Assembly: GCF_022539595.1 (NCBI RefSeq)
Contig: NC_072771.1
Span: 5,278,330 to 5,342,329 of the forward strand
Reading direction: 5' to 3'
Length of the DNA stretch: 64,000 nt
Origin: Amphiprion ocellaris
Lineage: Eukaryota > Chordata > Actinopteri > Pomacentridae
Each line of letters opens with the position of its first letter. The first letter of the stretch is position 1. The notes below the pieces were generated by a model, which was not told the DNA's origin, did not search any database, and was given only the letters and a program-made list of their open reading frames with translations. The translations under genes were made by a program, and so were the position numbers. Of the stretch, positions 46,071 through 56,940 are shown piece after piece.

Positions 46071-46399
46071 ATTTGTGCTTCAGTTTACAGTTTTTTTTTC
46101 TGATTACAGGTTCAATAATTAGATTTTTGTCATCATCTTCTTGTATAATCCTCAATATTAATTTAAAGAAATTTGCAAGTAAATGCAGTAATCCTCTTAA
46201 AATCATGAAAATTTTTATTTTATTTTTTTTATCTTAAATGCCCGAATAACTCCACAGAATCTGATTGATGGCTGGATAAACAAATCGCTGATATCGAGCA
46301 GGGAAAATATAGAATATCTCCTCAGTTTTTCTGCAGTCCTGTCAGTTTTGATGTAATTAAACCTTTTGTTTTCTCCACCTGTGCGTCTTTGGAGTTCAC

Positions 46400-46990
46400 C
46401 CATGTGCAAGAAAAGTGAGTTAACATGAAAGGCGCTGCTCGGTGACAGACGTACAAAAGCACGAACACGAGCTCCCCTCTGGTGTTTTTATAATCGACAG
46501 CCTCCAGCTTTACATTACCGGAAACACTTTGTTTACATGTCACATGAACGAGAACAAAGAGACGTGAAATCAAGCGAGATCAAGGGAAACGCGGAGAAAA
46601 GCAGTAAAAGTAAAAATGAAAAACAGGAGGTTTGTGGCGCGAGCGATAACTTATTATCGACGGAGGGGACATGCAGAGATAATTGGACATGGAGGGAGCG
46701 TCCGCGGCTTCAGGTGGAGACGATAGCGAAGATAAGGAGCAGAGAAAACGTCAAACAATTACTTAGAATCTATAATTTCCCGCAAAAGTCGAAGGATCAT
46801 TTTAGTTTGCTCTGGAACTGGCGCAGCTTCAGAGACAAACCAAAGGAATCTGAACAAAGGAACGACCTGCTGCTCTCAGCCGAAGTCGAGGTTGTTGCCA
46901 TTTCATGCAGATGGTTTATGAGGCGTTTCATGAATATTCTGTGGCTGCAGCCATTTGTAAACAGAAAGTGGTGAAGGTTCGCTGGATCCT
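46400..46990. other. CpG-containing block with clustered GATA motifs; candidate enhancer
   Basis: This segment is less AT-rich and has more CpG than its surroundings. It contains an inverted GATA pair, GCGATAACTTATTATCGA (46643-46660), then AGATAATTGG and GACGATAGCGAAGATAAGG within 100 nt. A 145-codon plus-strand ORF (46537-46974) lies over it but has no recognisable domain and lacks splice or family support. Confidence 0.3.
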
Positions 46991-47469
46991 GATCCACTGA
47001 GGCTGGTGGTGGTGGAGGAATTATCTCAGTCGCTCAGATGTGAACTAGAATATGAAAACATTAACAATAGTGAAAAGTAGTGATTTTTTTTTTTCTCCTT
47101 TACATCCTCAGTTCTGACACCTGTCTGTATAAATGTGCTGCGGTTCCTGTTCGCTAATCCGTGAAGTTCTTATTACCTGCCATGTCTGTGATCTCAGAAA
47201 TCTACTGTGTTGTTGTTGGCAGACGCTTTTGGCTGCTATGTGAAGTGAAATATTCGAATCCAATACCCCGTATTTGTTATGGCAGCAACTCTCATCCAGT
47301 GGAAGCATCATTTGGAACATTCGGGATCAGAAAACAATTATTTCTAGTTATTAAAAAGCATTAAAAGTAGAATCATGTGAGTCAGAACAATATTCAATCA
47401 CACTGCAGATGATTGCTTATTAACAGAGGATTTGTTTAATGCTGAAATATCTGTTCTTAATAGCTTAAT

Positions 47470-47860
47470 AGCTTTAATAGCTTTCCCTCTCACCCACTGC
47501 ATGACACTGTGGGGTCTTTAAGCAGCTCCTTCAGCAGCAGACTGAGACATCCACCCTGCAAGAAAGAGCGCTATCGCAGGTCCTTCATCCCATCTGCTAT
47601 AAGACTTTACAACATCAGCATCACTGGCTGATGTTAACATAAACTGGACTACATCATTACCACCCCAAACCATAACAATTTGCACTGACATTCTTGCACT
47701 GCACATCTCTGCACTTTTAAACTTTATTTTTATTTTTATTTTTTCTGTTAAAAAATTTTGCCACCCTTGTATATATTGTAAATAAAGCTGCTGTAACAAT
47801 GTAAATTTCCCCTGGAGTGGGGAGAAATAAAGAACTTTATCTATCTTATCTTATCTTTTT
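47470..47860 (+). mobile_element. non-LTR retrotransposon 3' end with (TATCT)-type tail
   Basis: Plus-strand codons near 47545 read CKKERYRRSFIPSAIRLYN, a typical fish LINE ORF C-terminus. Then come 'caatttgcactgacattctt', 'tttcccctggagtggggag' and 'aataaagaactttatctatc' with TTATCTTATC. Probably the same family as 2309-2520. Confidence 0.75.
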
Positions 47861-48975
47861 TTTATAATAGAGGGACTGCATGAGTATGAATTGATTTCAG
47901 AGAAACTACATTTTTTTATTACACTTTCACATTTATACAAACAGCAGTGATTGTTGTGCCACATTCCTGCCTCAAAATGGGGCTTGAAATAAGATTCTTA
48001 GAATTCAGAGCAGCTTGTAGGAGATAAATAAAACTGTAGCCATTTCCAAAGAGGAATGCAAGTCCACATTCAGCTGAAGAGATTGGTGGAGTCAGAAGTC
48101 GGTGAACTTTCACCCCAAAGACTTAATTCCCATCAGAAACCATGATCAGTTTTGCTCTTTTTAGTTAAGTTTTTTTTTTCGACTTTCACTCATTGTTTTA
48201 CACACTTTTTGGTGTGTGACTGTTCACCAAACAACCAGATATACTCTGTTAAATTTAGACACCAGAACTAGTTGATTAGGTTTAGAAAAGGATCATATTT
48301 TGGGTTAAAATCCACCCTGTTGCTACGTTTTCCACGTTACAAAGCTCCATTTTGTACGATTCCATGGCCATCAAAGGTTTTACATGCACTTATTCACATG
48401 ATAGCAACAGGTTGAAAATGTTATCTTGGTTATTTTCTGTTTGTCAGTGATCAGAATAGATGGTTACAGTCTACTGAGCCTACTAGATGGCGTAGGACGT
48501 CCCTACTGGCTCAAATGTATGTTAATAAATAATGTGATGATAATGACCATTTCATGTACTGGTAACATTGGAATTAAGCGGCTTGTGCACAGAATACACA
48601 GAAAAGGTTCTTTTGCTTCTTTTGCACTTGTATTTGGACACTTAATTTCATTTCATTATCTTCGTACAATAAGTTGAACCTAATGTAATCTAATCTAATC
48701 AACAGTCTTTCTCCACAACCACACACTCTCCATCTTTAGCAAATATAAAGTTAAATGTATATATTAATAGAATAACCGCCACAATTTCTGTTTGAGATTA
48801 TTGGTGCATTTACTGAAACAGCTACTTCTAATTAAAACGTTTATTTTGCTCCCATTAAAGTCAAAACCTGATTTAAATTTTGCCTCCATCCCTGTTGAAG
48901 TGGTCTCCATGTGCAGTGACACTCTGCTCCCAGTGCTCCTGCAACACTTGTAATGGTTCCTGGAAGTCCTGTTAA

Positions 48976-49145
48976 GTAAAGCATTAGTCAAAGGTTTGGA
49001 CACACCTTCTCATTCAGTGGTTTCTATCTGTTTCAATTATCTTGTACATTGGAGATTAATACTGAAGACATCAAAACTATGAAAGAACACAAAAAAGTGT
49101 TAAACAAACCAGAATATGTTTGATATTTTAGATTCTTTAAAGTAA
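48976..49145. mobile_element. terminal part of a DNA transposon (Tc1/mariner type)
   Basis: 'gtcaaaggtttggacacacc' followed by 'ttctcattcagtggtttcta', 'gaagacatcaaaactatgaa' and 'agaatatgtttgatatttta' follows the order of a widespread fish element. No coding frame. Confidence 0.5.
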
Positions 49146-49439
49146 CATAAGCAGATAGTCCCACAACTTTAGTTCCTTAACCAGAAAGCAAATAAGAGTA
49201 ATTAAAAACCAGTTTCAACCGCAAAATCCTGATCAAAAACAAAGCTAAGCAAATTTGCTCTCACTTTATTTCCAGCCAAACTTGATTTGGTTAGTTTCAG
49301 GTTCTCTGCTTTGAGTAATTTATGCTGAGAGAGCAGAAAGAGAAAAAATAAAAACAGAAATAGGATTAAGAGGAGCAGAAAAGGATAACTAGATATAGAG
49401 TCAGACGGAGAGACGACTACCTCCACTGTTCGGCATACT

Positions 49440-49665
49440 AACAGCGATCCCAGCGTCGCTGCGTGACATTGGCTGGAAGTCGCCATGGAAATCAAGCCTG
49501 TGGGCGGCGAGCGTTTGTGTTTGTGTCGTACGTGGATTGCAGGGGTCCTTATTTATGCCCTCCAGGATGCCAGTGTTAAATCAGATGTTTGTCGGCTTGC
49601 TTGCGCTGAGCTGAATGTCAGCATCGTGTTTACCACAGTGGCTGAACCTGACTTTAAATACAGCG
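49440..49665. other. CpG-rich candidate conserved non-coding element
   Basis: A compact GC-richer stretch ('gcgatcccagcgtcgctgcg', 'tgggcggcgagcgtttgtg', 'gtcgtacgtggattgcaggg') sits in AT-rich intron with no repeat similarity. A CA microsatellite follows. Function unknown. Confidence 0.25.
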
Positions 49666-49683
49666 TCGAACACAACACAACAC

Positions 49684-49686
<3 letters not shown>

Positions 49687-49721
<35 letters not shown>
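49687..49721. repeat. (CA)n microsatellite, about 17 units
   Basis: Uninterrupted CA dinucleotide run. Confidence 0.92.
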
Positions 49722-49723
<2 letters not shown>

Positions 49724-51966
49724 TGTCATATATGACTCAGCAGAATGGGAAAGAATAACAAAACTACTACAAAACTTCACTTTACATGCGCGTAATGTGT
49801 TTTTGGGCAAAAAAGAAGAAGAGCAATCCCCTTATCTGCGATGAAATCACTCATATTACATCTTAAATGCTCCAGGGGGTGAATTTAATTCCAGTCAACT
49901 ACGGAATGTTGGGTTCATTTGTCTGCCGTGCCAGCCGCTGTATCAGATAACCATCGGTTTTCTTTTTCTATTCCCAAAATGCCGCTTGTCTGTTCAGCGT
50001 ATGAAAGTGGCTGTTTAAATTTTGCAGCTCGTGACAGTGCAGCTGGTGGATGAAAGGCTTCCTCTGCTGCTAACAGCCAGTTTTTAGGCTGAAATGACAG
50101 TACTCAGGAGGACTTTACGGCCTTTTAAGCAGCACAATGTAATTGTGATTACTATTATTGGGGATGTTGTGTTGGTATAATAATCATAAAAGAATATTTG
50201 GACATTTGATTTGTCAAAATGACCTCACATTCGCAGATTGTGTATCCATCAGTCAATCTGTCAAGTCCAGAAAGCTACCATGATCGTTACTTGTACATTT
50301 TCTGGCAACAGAGCAGCACCAGATTCCTAAATCGTCGAATGTTGCAGAGCTTTTTCTTCTTTTTCTCCACTTCCAACCCCAACTCCCCCCAAAAATTACA
50401 TTCCTATACAACTTATTCACATTCTCAATTATGTTTTGAAAGTTTTTGACTTGTGCTAAATGCTTGGGTTACAATATAATAAGTTTCTCCTTTATTTTCT
50501 GGGTTCCTGTCCCATTGTTTGAAAGGACAACTGTTCGAAAAGGAGCGGCAGTAAAGCAATAAAATAAATGGCAAAGATGTGATGAGTAAACATGGATCTG
50601 TAACGCAGCAAATAAATGTAAAACACATTTCCTATAAAACATAATTGATAGTGCAGTTTCTTCCATTTGTTAATGTTCTCTACCTTGCTGAATGTTGCCT
50701 TAAAACCTGTATTCTCATTTCCATTTTAAAAGAAATGAATTTCCTGGTAAAGTAATCATATACGATCGTACAAAACCTTTCTACTTACAAAGAGTGGCGT
50801 CAATCTGTCACAGGACTTTTACCCAGGAGACTCAGGTTCATTTTCTTGGTGGGGCCAATATTTTTATTTTTTTTTTAATTTGCTTAGGTTAAGACGCCAA
50901 AAATGCCTGGTTAGATTTAAGAAATTGTCATAGTTTGGTTTAAAAACATCTTTAAAGCTTCCTCTTCACTTTTTGTGTCCTCCACCCCATCAAATATAGT
51001 TATTTCCCTGAAAGGGAGTAAAATTAAGCAAAGATGGCAAAGAAATTATGATTAGAAACGTATTTATAGTACATCAGAAACAAATGTCATCTGCCAGGTT
51101 TCCCCTCAGAGTCTAATGAGGATGCCGTTTGGTTACATAAGCAACATATTATTTGGAAAACATAGCTGGTCAGTCAAACAACCAACCAGTAAACTATCAT
51201 TTCCAGTCAGTAGAGCAAGGCTGGATGTCTAACTTGTTGTCTAACTTGATGCAGAGTTTTTTCTTACTTTTCTCCCTCTCCAACTCTTTCTCCCCAGAAG
51301 TTTGCCTTCCAACTTAGCTGCATTCACAGTTATTATTTTAAGAAGCATATTTCCTCACAGTAAATGTGATTTGATAGGAAACAAACATCCACAGAGTCTG
51401 CATTGGGAGGTTGTTTAGGTGCTGATGGCGGCAGAAGTTTGACACAGAACTGTCACCAGGAAGACTGGAGTCTGTGTCCCATGTTGGATTATTATTTATA
51501 GATTTAGGAAAGAAAGGAGTGCTATAATACTGGGTCATGAACAAAAGAGACGTTGGTTTATGACTGTCCCAACTGCTATGCTCTCAGTATAAATACACAA
51601 GTTCATCTCCAAAAATCTGTGGAAAAATTCAAATTCAAGGTAAACTTTCATGTATTCTATATTGTTTACACATAAAGTGAAGTATTTCAAGCCATTTTTT
51701 TGTATTCCTCTCAAAGATTGACTCATCGCTTATGTTTTCTCCTGACTAGATGCTTGCTTGTGTTGTATCCACTCTCAGATGTACGTCACTTTGGATTAAA
51801 GCATCTGCTAAATGAAATTGTAGAACTGTAAAATCAGAAACTAGTCATCTCAAATTCTTAAAATAATTCATAAGATCAAGAAGCCTGTATTTGTGACAAA
51901 CACACTGCAGAATTCGGTTTTTGGGACGTAAAGGCACAAAAACAGCGTTAACCATTGAAAGTCTCT

Positions 51967-52039
51967 TGGAGAATGTGGGCGTCGATCCCACTACCTCTCG
52001 CATGCTAAGCGAGCGCTCTACCATTTGAGCTAATTCCCC
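51967..52039 (-). tRNA. tRNA-Ala(AGC), copy 1, intact
   Basis: 73 nt without an intron. The A box reads TAGCTCAAATGG and the B box GGATCGACGCC. The acceptor stem GGGGAAT/ATTCTCC has the G3:U70 alanine identity pair and A73. Anticodon AGC lies at 52004-52006 (complement). The anticodon stem CTCGC/GCGAG and T stem GTGGG/CCCAC are fully paired. It is almost identical to vertebrate tRNA-Ala-AGC. The first T run on the transcribed side is about 20 nt downstream. Confidence 0.95.
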
Positions 52040-52454
52040 TACAAGTTGTTGACGTTTGAACCTCTGTTCTGCATGGACCCTCACACAAAATGGATTTTTG
52101 TATTTAAGTATTTGTGAGTTGTTGAAACAACTGGTTTTACTGCTACAGGTGGTGATTTGATTAAATATTTCTTAGTTCATCCCTACAAGATTTGATTGTT
52201 TCATCAATTCTAAGTGTCATCAATATAGTAGATGTTTGTACTATATTTCTTGTATTCCTTTCAAAGATTATGACTCATAGCTCATGAATTTCATAAATCC
52301 AGTATCCCAAATTATTAGAATAACTCCAAAGATCAACAAGTAGAAGCCTTTATTTGCAACAAGTACGTTGTAACCCTGAGAAATTTGCCTTTCGGGATGC
52401 AGAGCACCACTGGATGTTAAGGGCCCAACAATGACTTACCACTGAAAAGTCTCT

Positions 52455-52527
52455 TGGAGAATGTGGGCATCGATCGCACTACCTTTCGCATGCTAAGTGA
52501 GCACTCTACCACTTGAGCTAATTCCCC
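52455..52527 (-). pseudogene. tRNA-Ala(AGC), copy 2, degenerate
   Basis: Same 73-nt frame and AGC anticodon. The anticodon stem has two mismatches (C27-A43 and A30-C40), the T stem has a C-C mismatch, and the B box begins GCGATCGA. A TTTT terminator lies a few nt downstream. Probably decaying. Confidence 0.8.
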
Positions 52528-52952
52528 TGCGAAGTGGCAGAGTTTGAACCCCCCCTCTGCTTGGACCCTCACACAAAATGGATTTTTGTATTTAAGTATT
52601 CGAGAGTTGTTAAAGCAGCTGGTTTTACTGCTACAGGTGGTGATTTGAGTAAATATTTTTAGTTGGTCCCTACAAGATTTGATTGTTTCGTCAGTTCTAA
52701 GTGCATCATCAATATGGTAGATGTTTATACTATATTTCTTATATTCCTTTCAAAGATTATGACTCATAGCTCATCAATGTCATAAATCCAGTATCCCAAA
52801 TTATTAGAATAATAGGATCAAGAGAGAGAGGCCTTTATTTGCAACAAGTACATTGTAGCCCTGTGAAATTTGCCTTTCAGGACACAAGGCACCACTAGAG
52901 GTTAAGGGTCCAACAATGGCCTTAACCATTGAGTCACCACTGAAAAATCTCT

Positions 52953-53025
52953 TGGAGAATGTGGGCGTCGATCCCACTACCTCTCGCATGCTAAGCGAGC
53001 GCTCTACCGTTTGAGCTAATTCCCC
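52953..53025 (-). tRNA. tRNA-Ala(AGC), copy 3, intact
   Basis: 73 nt. It differs from copy 1 by one base in the D loop (CAAACGG for CAAATGG). All stems pair, G3:U70 and A73 are present, and a TTTTT pol III terminator starts about 5 nt after the 3' end. Together with copy 1 this is the best candidate for an active gene. Confidence 0.95.
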
Positions 53026-53638
53026 TACAAATTGGTAAAGTTTGAACCCCCCTCTGCCTGGACCCTCACACAAAATGGATTTTTGTATTTAAGTATTTGT
53101 GAGTTGTTAAAACAGCTGGTTTTATTGCTACAGTTGGTGATTTGATTCATTATTTCTTAGTTTGTCCCTTTAAGATTTGATTGTTTCATCAGCTCTGAAT
53201 TCGTCATCAATATGGTAGATGTTTATACTATATTTTTTGTATTCCTTTCAAAATAGCTCGTGAATATAATAAATCCAGTATCACAAATTGTTAGAATAAA
53301 TCCTAAGATCAAGAAGGAGAAGCCTTTATTCATCTATGAAATTTGCTTTTCGGGATACAAGGCAACCCTGAAGGTTAAGGGCCTAACAATGGCCCTCACC
53401 ATTGAGCCACCACTGAAAAATCTCTTATAGATTTGTGTAAATAGGTGGTGATTTGAGTAAATATTTTTAATTCGTCGTTTTTGTCAGTTTTGTGTCATCA
53501 ATATAGTAGATGTTTATTCTATATTTTTTGTATTCCTTTCCTTATGACTCATAGCTCATTAATATCATAAATCTAGTATCTTTACTTACTAGAGCCAAAC
53601 ATTGACCTTAACCATTGAGCCACCACTGGAAAATCTCT

Positions 53639-53711
53639 TGGAGAATGTGGGCATCCATCCCACTGCCTCTCGCATGCTAAGCGAGCGCTCTACCATTTGA
53701 GCTGATTCCCC
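53639..53711 (-). pseudogene. tRNA-Ala(AGC), copy 4, likely degenerate
   Basis: Stems and the AGC anticodon are kept. However U8 is C (GGGGAATCAGC), the T loop reads ATGGATG with the invariant C56 changed to G, and the B box is thereby broken. TTTT follows downstream. Confidence 0.75.
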
Positions 53712-54174
53712 TACAAGTCAGCAAGTTTGAAACCCCCTTCTCCCTGGACCCTCGCACAAAATGGATTTTGGTATTTAAGTATTTGTAAGTTGTTAGAACA
53801 GCTGGTTTTACTGCTACAGGTGGTGATTTGACTAAATATTTTAGTTTGTCCCTTTAAGATTTGATTGTTTCACCAGTTCTGAGTGCGTCATCAATATGGT
53901 AGATGTTTATACTATATTTTTGTATTCTTTCAAAGATGATGATTCATAGCTCATGAATATAATAAATCATATATCTCACATTATTAGAATAACTCCTAAA
54001 ATCAAGAAGAACAAGTCTTTATTTGTGACAAACTCATTGCAGCCATGCAAAATCCACTTTTTGGGCTTAGCCATTGAGCCACAGCTGCATTGAGCTACAG
54101 GTGGTGATTTGAGTAAATATTTTTAGTTTGTCCCCAACTTATTAGAGCCCAACATTGACATTAAAAAGTCGCTT

Positions 54175-54247
54175 TGGAGAATGTGGGCGTCAACCCCACT
54201 ACCTCTCGCATGTTAAGCGAGCGCTCTACCATTTGAGCTAATTCCCC
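54175..54247 (-). tRNA. tRNA-Ala body with Val anticodon AAC, copy 5
   Basis: 73 nt. The anticodon loop reads TTAACAT, so the anticodon is AAC (Val) instead of AGC. The acceptor stem keeps the G3:U70 alanine identity pair and A73, and all stems pair. The T loop reads GTTGACG, with C56 changed to T, which weakens the B box. A TTTTT terminator follows. If transcribed and charged by AlaRS it would insert Ala at Val codons. It may instead be silent. Confidence 0.8.
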
Positions 54248-54570
54248 TACAAGTTGGCAAAGTTTGGACCCCCATTCTACATGGACCTTCACACAGTATG
54301 GATTTTTGTATTTAAGTATTTGTGAGTTGATAAAACAACTGGTTTTACCGCTACAGGTGGTGATTTGAGTAAATACTTTTAGTTCGTCTCTACAAGATTT
54401 GATTTTGTCAGTTCTAAGTGCATCATCAATAAGGTAGATGTTTATACTATATTTTTTGTGTGCCTTTCAAAGATTTTGACTCATAGCTTATGAATATCAT
54501 AAATCTGGTATCTCAGATTGTTAGAGCCCAACATGGGCCTTACCCATTGAACCACCCCTGAGAAATGTCT

Positions 54571-54643
54571 TGGAGAATGTGGGCATCGATCCCACTACCT
54601 CTCACATGCTAAGCGAGCGCTCTACCATTTGAGCTAATTCCCC
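54571..54643 (-). tRNA. tRNA-Ala(AGC), copy 6, near-intact
   Basis: 73 nt. The T loop ATCGATG is identical to the vertebrate consensus I recall. One G-U wobble appears in the anticodon stem (CTCGC/GTGAG). Only TTT, not TTTT, follows closely, so termination may be less efficient than in copies 2-5. Confidence 0.9.
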
Positions 54644-54961
54644 TACAAAGTGGCAGATTTTGAACCCCCTTTCTGCATGGACCCGTCCCACAAACAGTTT
54701 TTTTTATATTTAAGTATTTGTGAGTTGTTAAAACAACAGGTTTTACTGCTACAGGTGATGATTTGATTTGTTCGTTCGTCCCTTTAAGATTAGATTGTTT
54801 CGTCAGTTTTGAGTGTGTCATCAATATAATGATGTTTCTACTTGTATTTTCTCAGGTCCTGCATGTGCGTGTTTTTTGCAGGTGGTGGAATTCACACATC
54901 AGGTGGCATGAATGTTAAATGCAGCATCTGTTAATGTTGCACTTAACACCTTTAGAATCCT

Positions 54962-55100
54962 CTCAAGTAGCTGGATAGCTGAGTGAGTCACACGTCTGAC
55001 TTTAGCACAGGACATTTGTGGTTCGTATTCCGGTCAGGGTGCAGATGTGTGTTGCTTTGGATCAAAATTGTAGAATCGACTTAGAACTTCTGGATCTAAA
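54962..55100 (+). mobile_element. tRNA-derived SINE head
   Basis: 'tagctggatagctgagtgag' provides an A-box-like stretch and 'gtggttcgtattccggtca' a B box. The interval between them is tRNA-sized. It continues into non-tRNA body sequence. The short TTCTA-repeat tail at 55422-55440 may be its end or that of a neighbour. Confidence 0.55.
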
Positions 55101-55421
55101 TTAGACTAAAGACTTCTATTGACAAGAAGTTGGATTTTACTTCTTAGGCTCAAGTTTCATTTTCACTTGTGTATGGTTTGGTTTAGGCACCAAACTGTTT
55201 CCCTTAAATAAAATATTATGTTTTAGGTGAAAATTTGATTCTTTGCACAACATCTTTGAAGCTTAGGGTTAGGGTTAGCCACCCTCTATTTTCTGGGTTG
55301 CCCAGGTAACCGATTCCACCCCATCTAATGTAATGTATGATTTATTTCCTGGACAGCTGCAACAGTTGGAAAGCAATTGAATCAAATGCAAAAGTTTGTT
55401 GATTGGGAACAATAAAGTGGC

Positions 55422-55440
55422 TATTCTATTCTATTCTTCT
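55422..55440. repeat. (TATTC)n retroelement tail
   Basis: 'gctattctattctattcttc' follows 'gggaacaataaagtgg', an AATAAA-containing end typical of fish retroelement tails. Confidence 0.5.
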
Positions 55441-55454
55441 TCTAATTTAAGTAC

Positions 55455-55935
55455 ACGGGATCCTTGACTTAAATTGGAATTCTGTTCTTACAGTGCGACA
55501 TAACATAATTTTTGCCGTAAGTCGTAACTCAAATACATGAGTACCATTTTATTATGTCTAATTTCACTTCCATGGAGATAGTTTTCCTTTTCTTCAAAGC
55601 CCTGCCATTGGAAGAGTCTGACTTGTGCTTGGGAGCCATAATGAAGGGCAAAAAGTTTCCAAAAAAACAACATAAAGAAAGCGAATGTAGCACAATCCAA
55701 TGTGGCGTACAACCAGTGAATGTAAACAAAGCCGTCTTCCTCATATAGCACCATGTGGCGGCGTATTCGTCCGCTCTGTTCGCCAACTAGTTCATGCACA
55801 AAATTTCTTTTAACGTCCAAAATAGCCTATGCCGGAATGATGGAAATCTTTCTTAATAAATTTATGGGAGATGGCGACGTAACCACGAAACGCCATAGAT
55901 CGAGGATGTCATAAACCGAGAACCAACTGTGCTGT
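55455..55935 (-). mobile_element. Tigger/pogo-like element fragment, copy 2
   Basis: The minus strand encodes MAPKHKSDSSNGRALKKRKT then ISMEVKLDIIK, the start of a Tigger/CENP-B-like transposase (helix-turn-helix region), and then breaks off. The minus-strand left end 'cagttggttctcggtttatg' resembles Tigger-type termini. The right end (about 55455-55520) has a loosely matching 'cacgggatccttgactta'. Copy 1 is at 32698-32850. Non-autonomous. Confidence 0.7.
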
Positions 55936-56569
55936 ACATTTTAGTTTGCAATGGATATGAAATTGTAGGGTAACATGGAGGAAAAAAGTGACTTTGACAT
56001 GCAAACTGGGGCTTTTTGGACCAATACTGGAGGTGAAATTTGGAACAAACCCTCCTATAAATCACCTCAAACAATACGTGTCGATCCAATAATGTGACTG
56101 CATGTGGAAATAGTATTACATCCGGTATAGTAACATTGCAATCGTGGCTTTTACTGAAAAGTGACCAGGGAGCTCATTTGTATAGAAAGCTGACATGTTC
56201 AGGTTAGCATAAAAGAGCTAATGTATGCCAGTAATTCAAGATACCGTTGGAAATCTTTGGTGAATCTACAAGAAGAAGCCCTTGTTTATAGAAGTTTGGA
56301 ATTGACCTTGCTGATGTTTTGTAGGACGAGGTTGTGGGGTTGTGCTTGGAGACTGAGGTGATACATGACTGACTGAAAGAAACACATATTCAGTCCCACC
56401 AAGTGTTGAATTTTGCACAATACTTGAAAATAAAATCCCGTCAGGGCTCACGAGGGTCTCCAGAATAGTTGAAAGACAACAATCGCCTCTTCTTCATTCA
56501 TCTTTTTCCACCCTGTTACTGCACATTTTCAACACCCACCCTCTGATAAAGATACTCGTCTTTGTCACG

Positions 56570-56940
56570 TAGCAAGAGGTGCTAATTAAACAAGATTTTT
56601 TTTCCTCTGTGCTGGTGTGTTTTGGAATTATTTGTTAGCAGATTCTGACTCGACAGCCCTTCACTTAACTGTCAGAGATCAGCCGAATAATGTGTAATAT
56701 AGAATAATAGACCTTAACGTGTGGCGGGTGTGCCTCTGATAGCTGCTAAATCTGCTTTATGTTTCATATTGTCTGTGATAATGCTCACTCTGTCTCTCAT
56801 CACAGCAACATCTCATTACTTATTAGCACAACAAGCTTCGTGTTCGGGGCTGATCGCCTTGTCATGGGCCAAAGGCTGCCGAGCCGACGGCCTCGGCTTT
56901 GATGCTCCATCGTGCTAATAGTTTTTTAATGAGCCATAAG
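56570..56940. other. candidate conserved non-coding element
   Basis: A dense, non-repetitive block with homeodomain-like 'gtgctaattaaacaagattt', 'atctcattacttattagcac' and 'gggccaaaggctgccgagcc', CpG-containing, with no ORF. By eye it resembles vertebrate developmental or neuronal CNEs. Evidence is compositional only. Confidence 0.3.

Larger units (their letters stand above)
51690..54845 (-). repeat. tandem array of about 0.5-kb units carrying tRNA-Ala genes
   Basis: Spacer landmarks recur between tRNA genes: 'ggatttttgtatttaagtat', 'actgctacaggtggtgattt', 'gtagatgtttatactatatt' and 'caaagattatgactcatagc'. The tRNA 5' ends lie at 52039, 52527, 53025, 53711, 54247 and 54643, spaced 396-686 bp. 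Spacer landmarks show at least two further units (about 53220-53500 and 53900-54125) in which the tRNA is deleted. All six genes point the same way (minus). Several units keep T runs just downstream of the tRNA as pol III terminators. Confidence 0.9.

Noticed and set aside
46537..46974. 145-codon ORF over the GATA cluster
   Set aside because: No recognisable domain. Better treated as a candidate regulatory segment until transcripts are seen.
51845..54824. Small ORFs reading 'MREVVGSTPTFSKR'
   Set aside because: These are translations of the tRNA-Ala genes, a classic annotation artefact.
51690..54845. CRISPR-like regular repeat
   Set aside because: Units are about 0.5 kb with tRNA genes in a vertebrate intron. 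There is no short repeat/spacer pattern.
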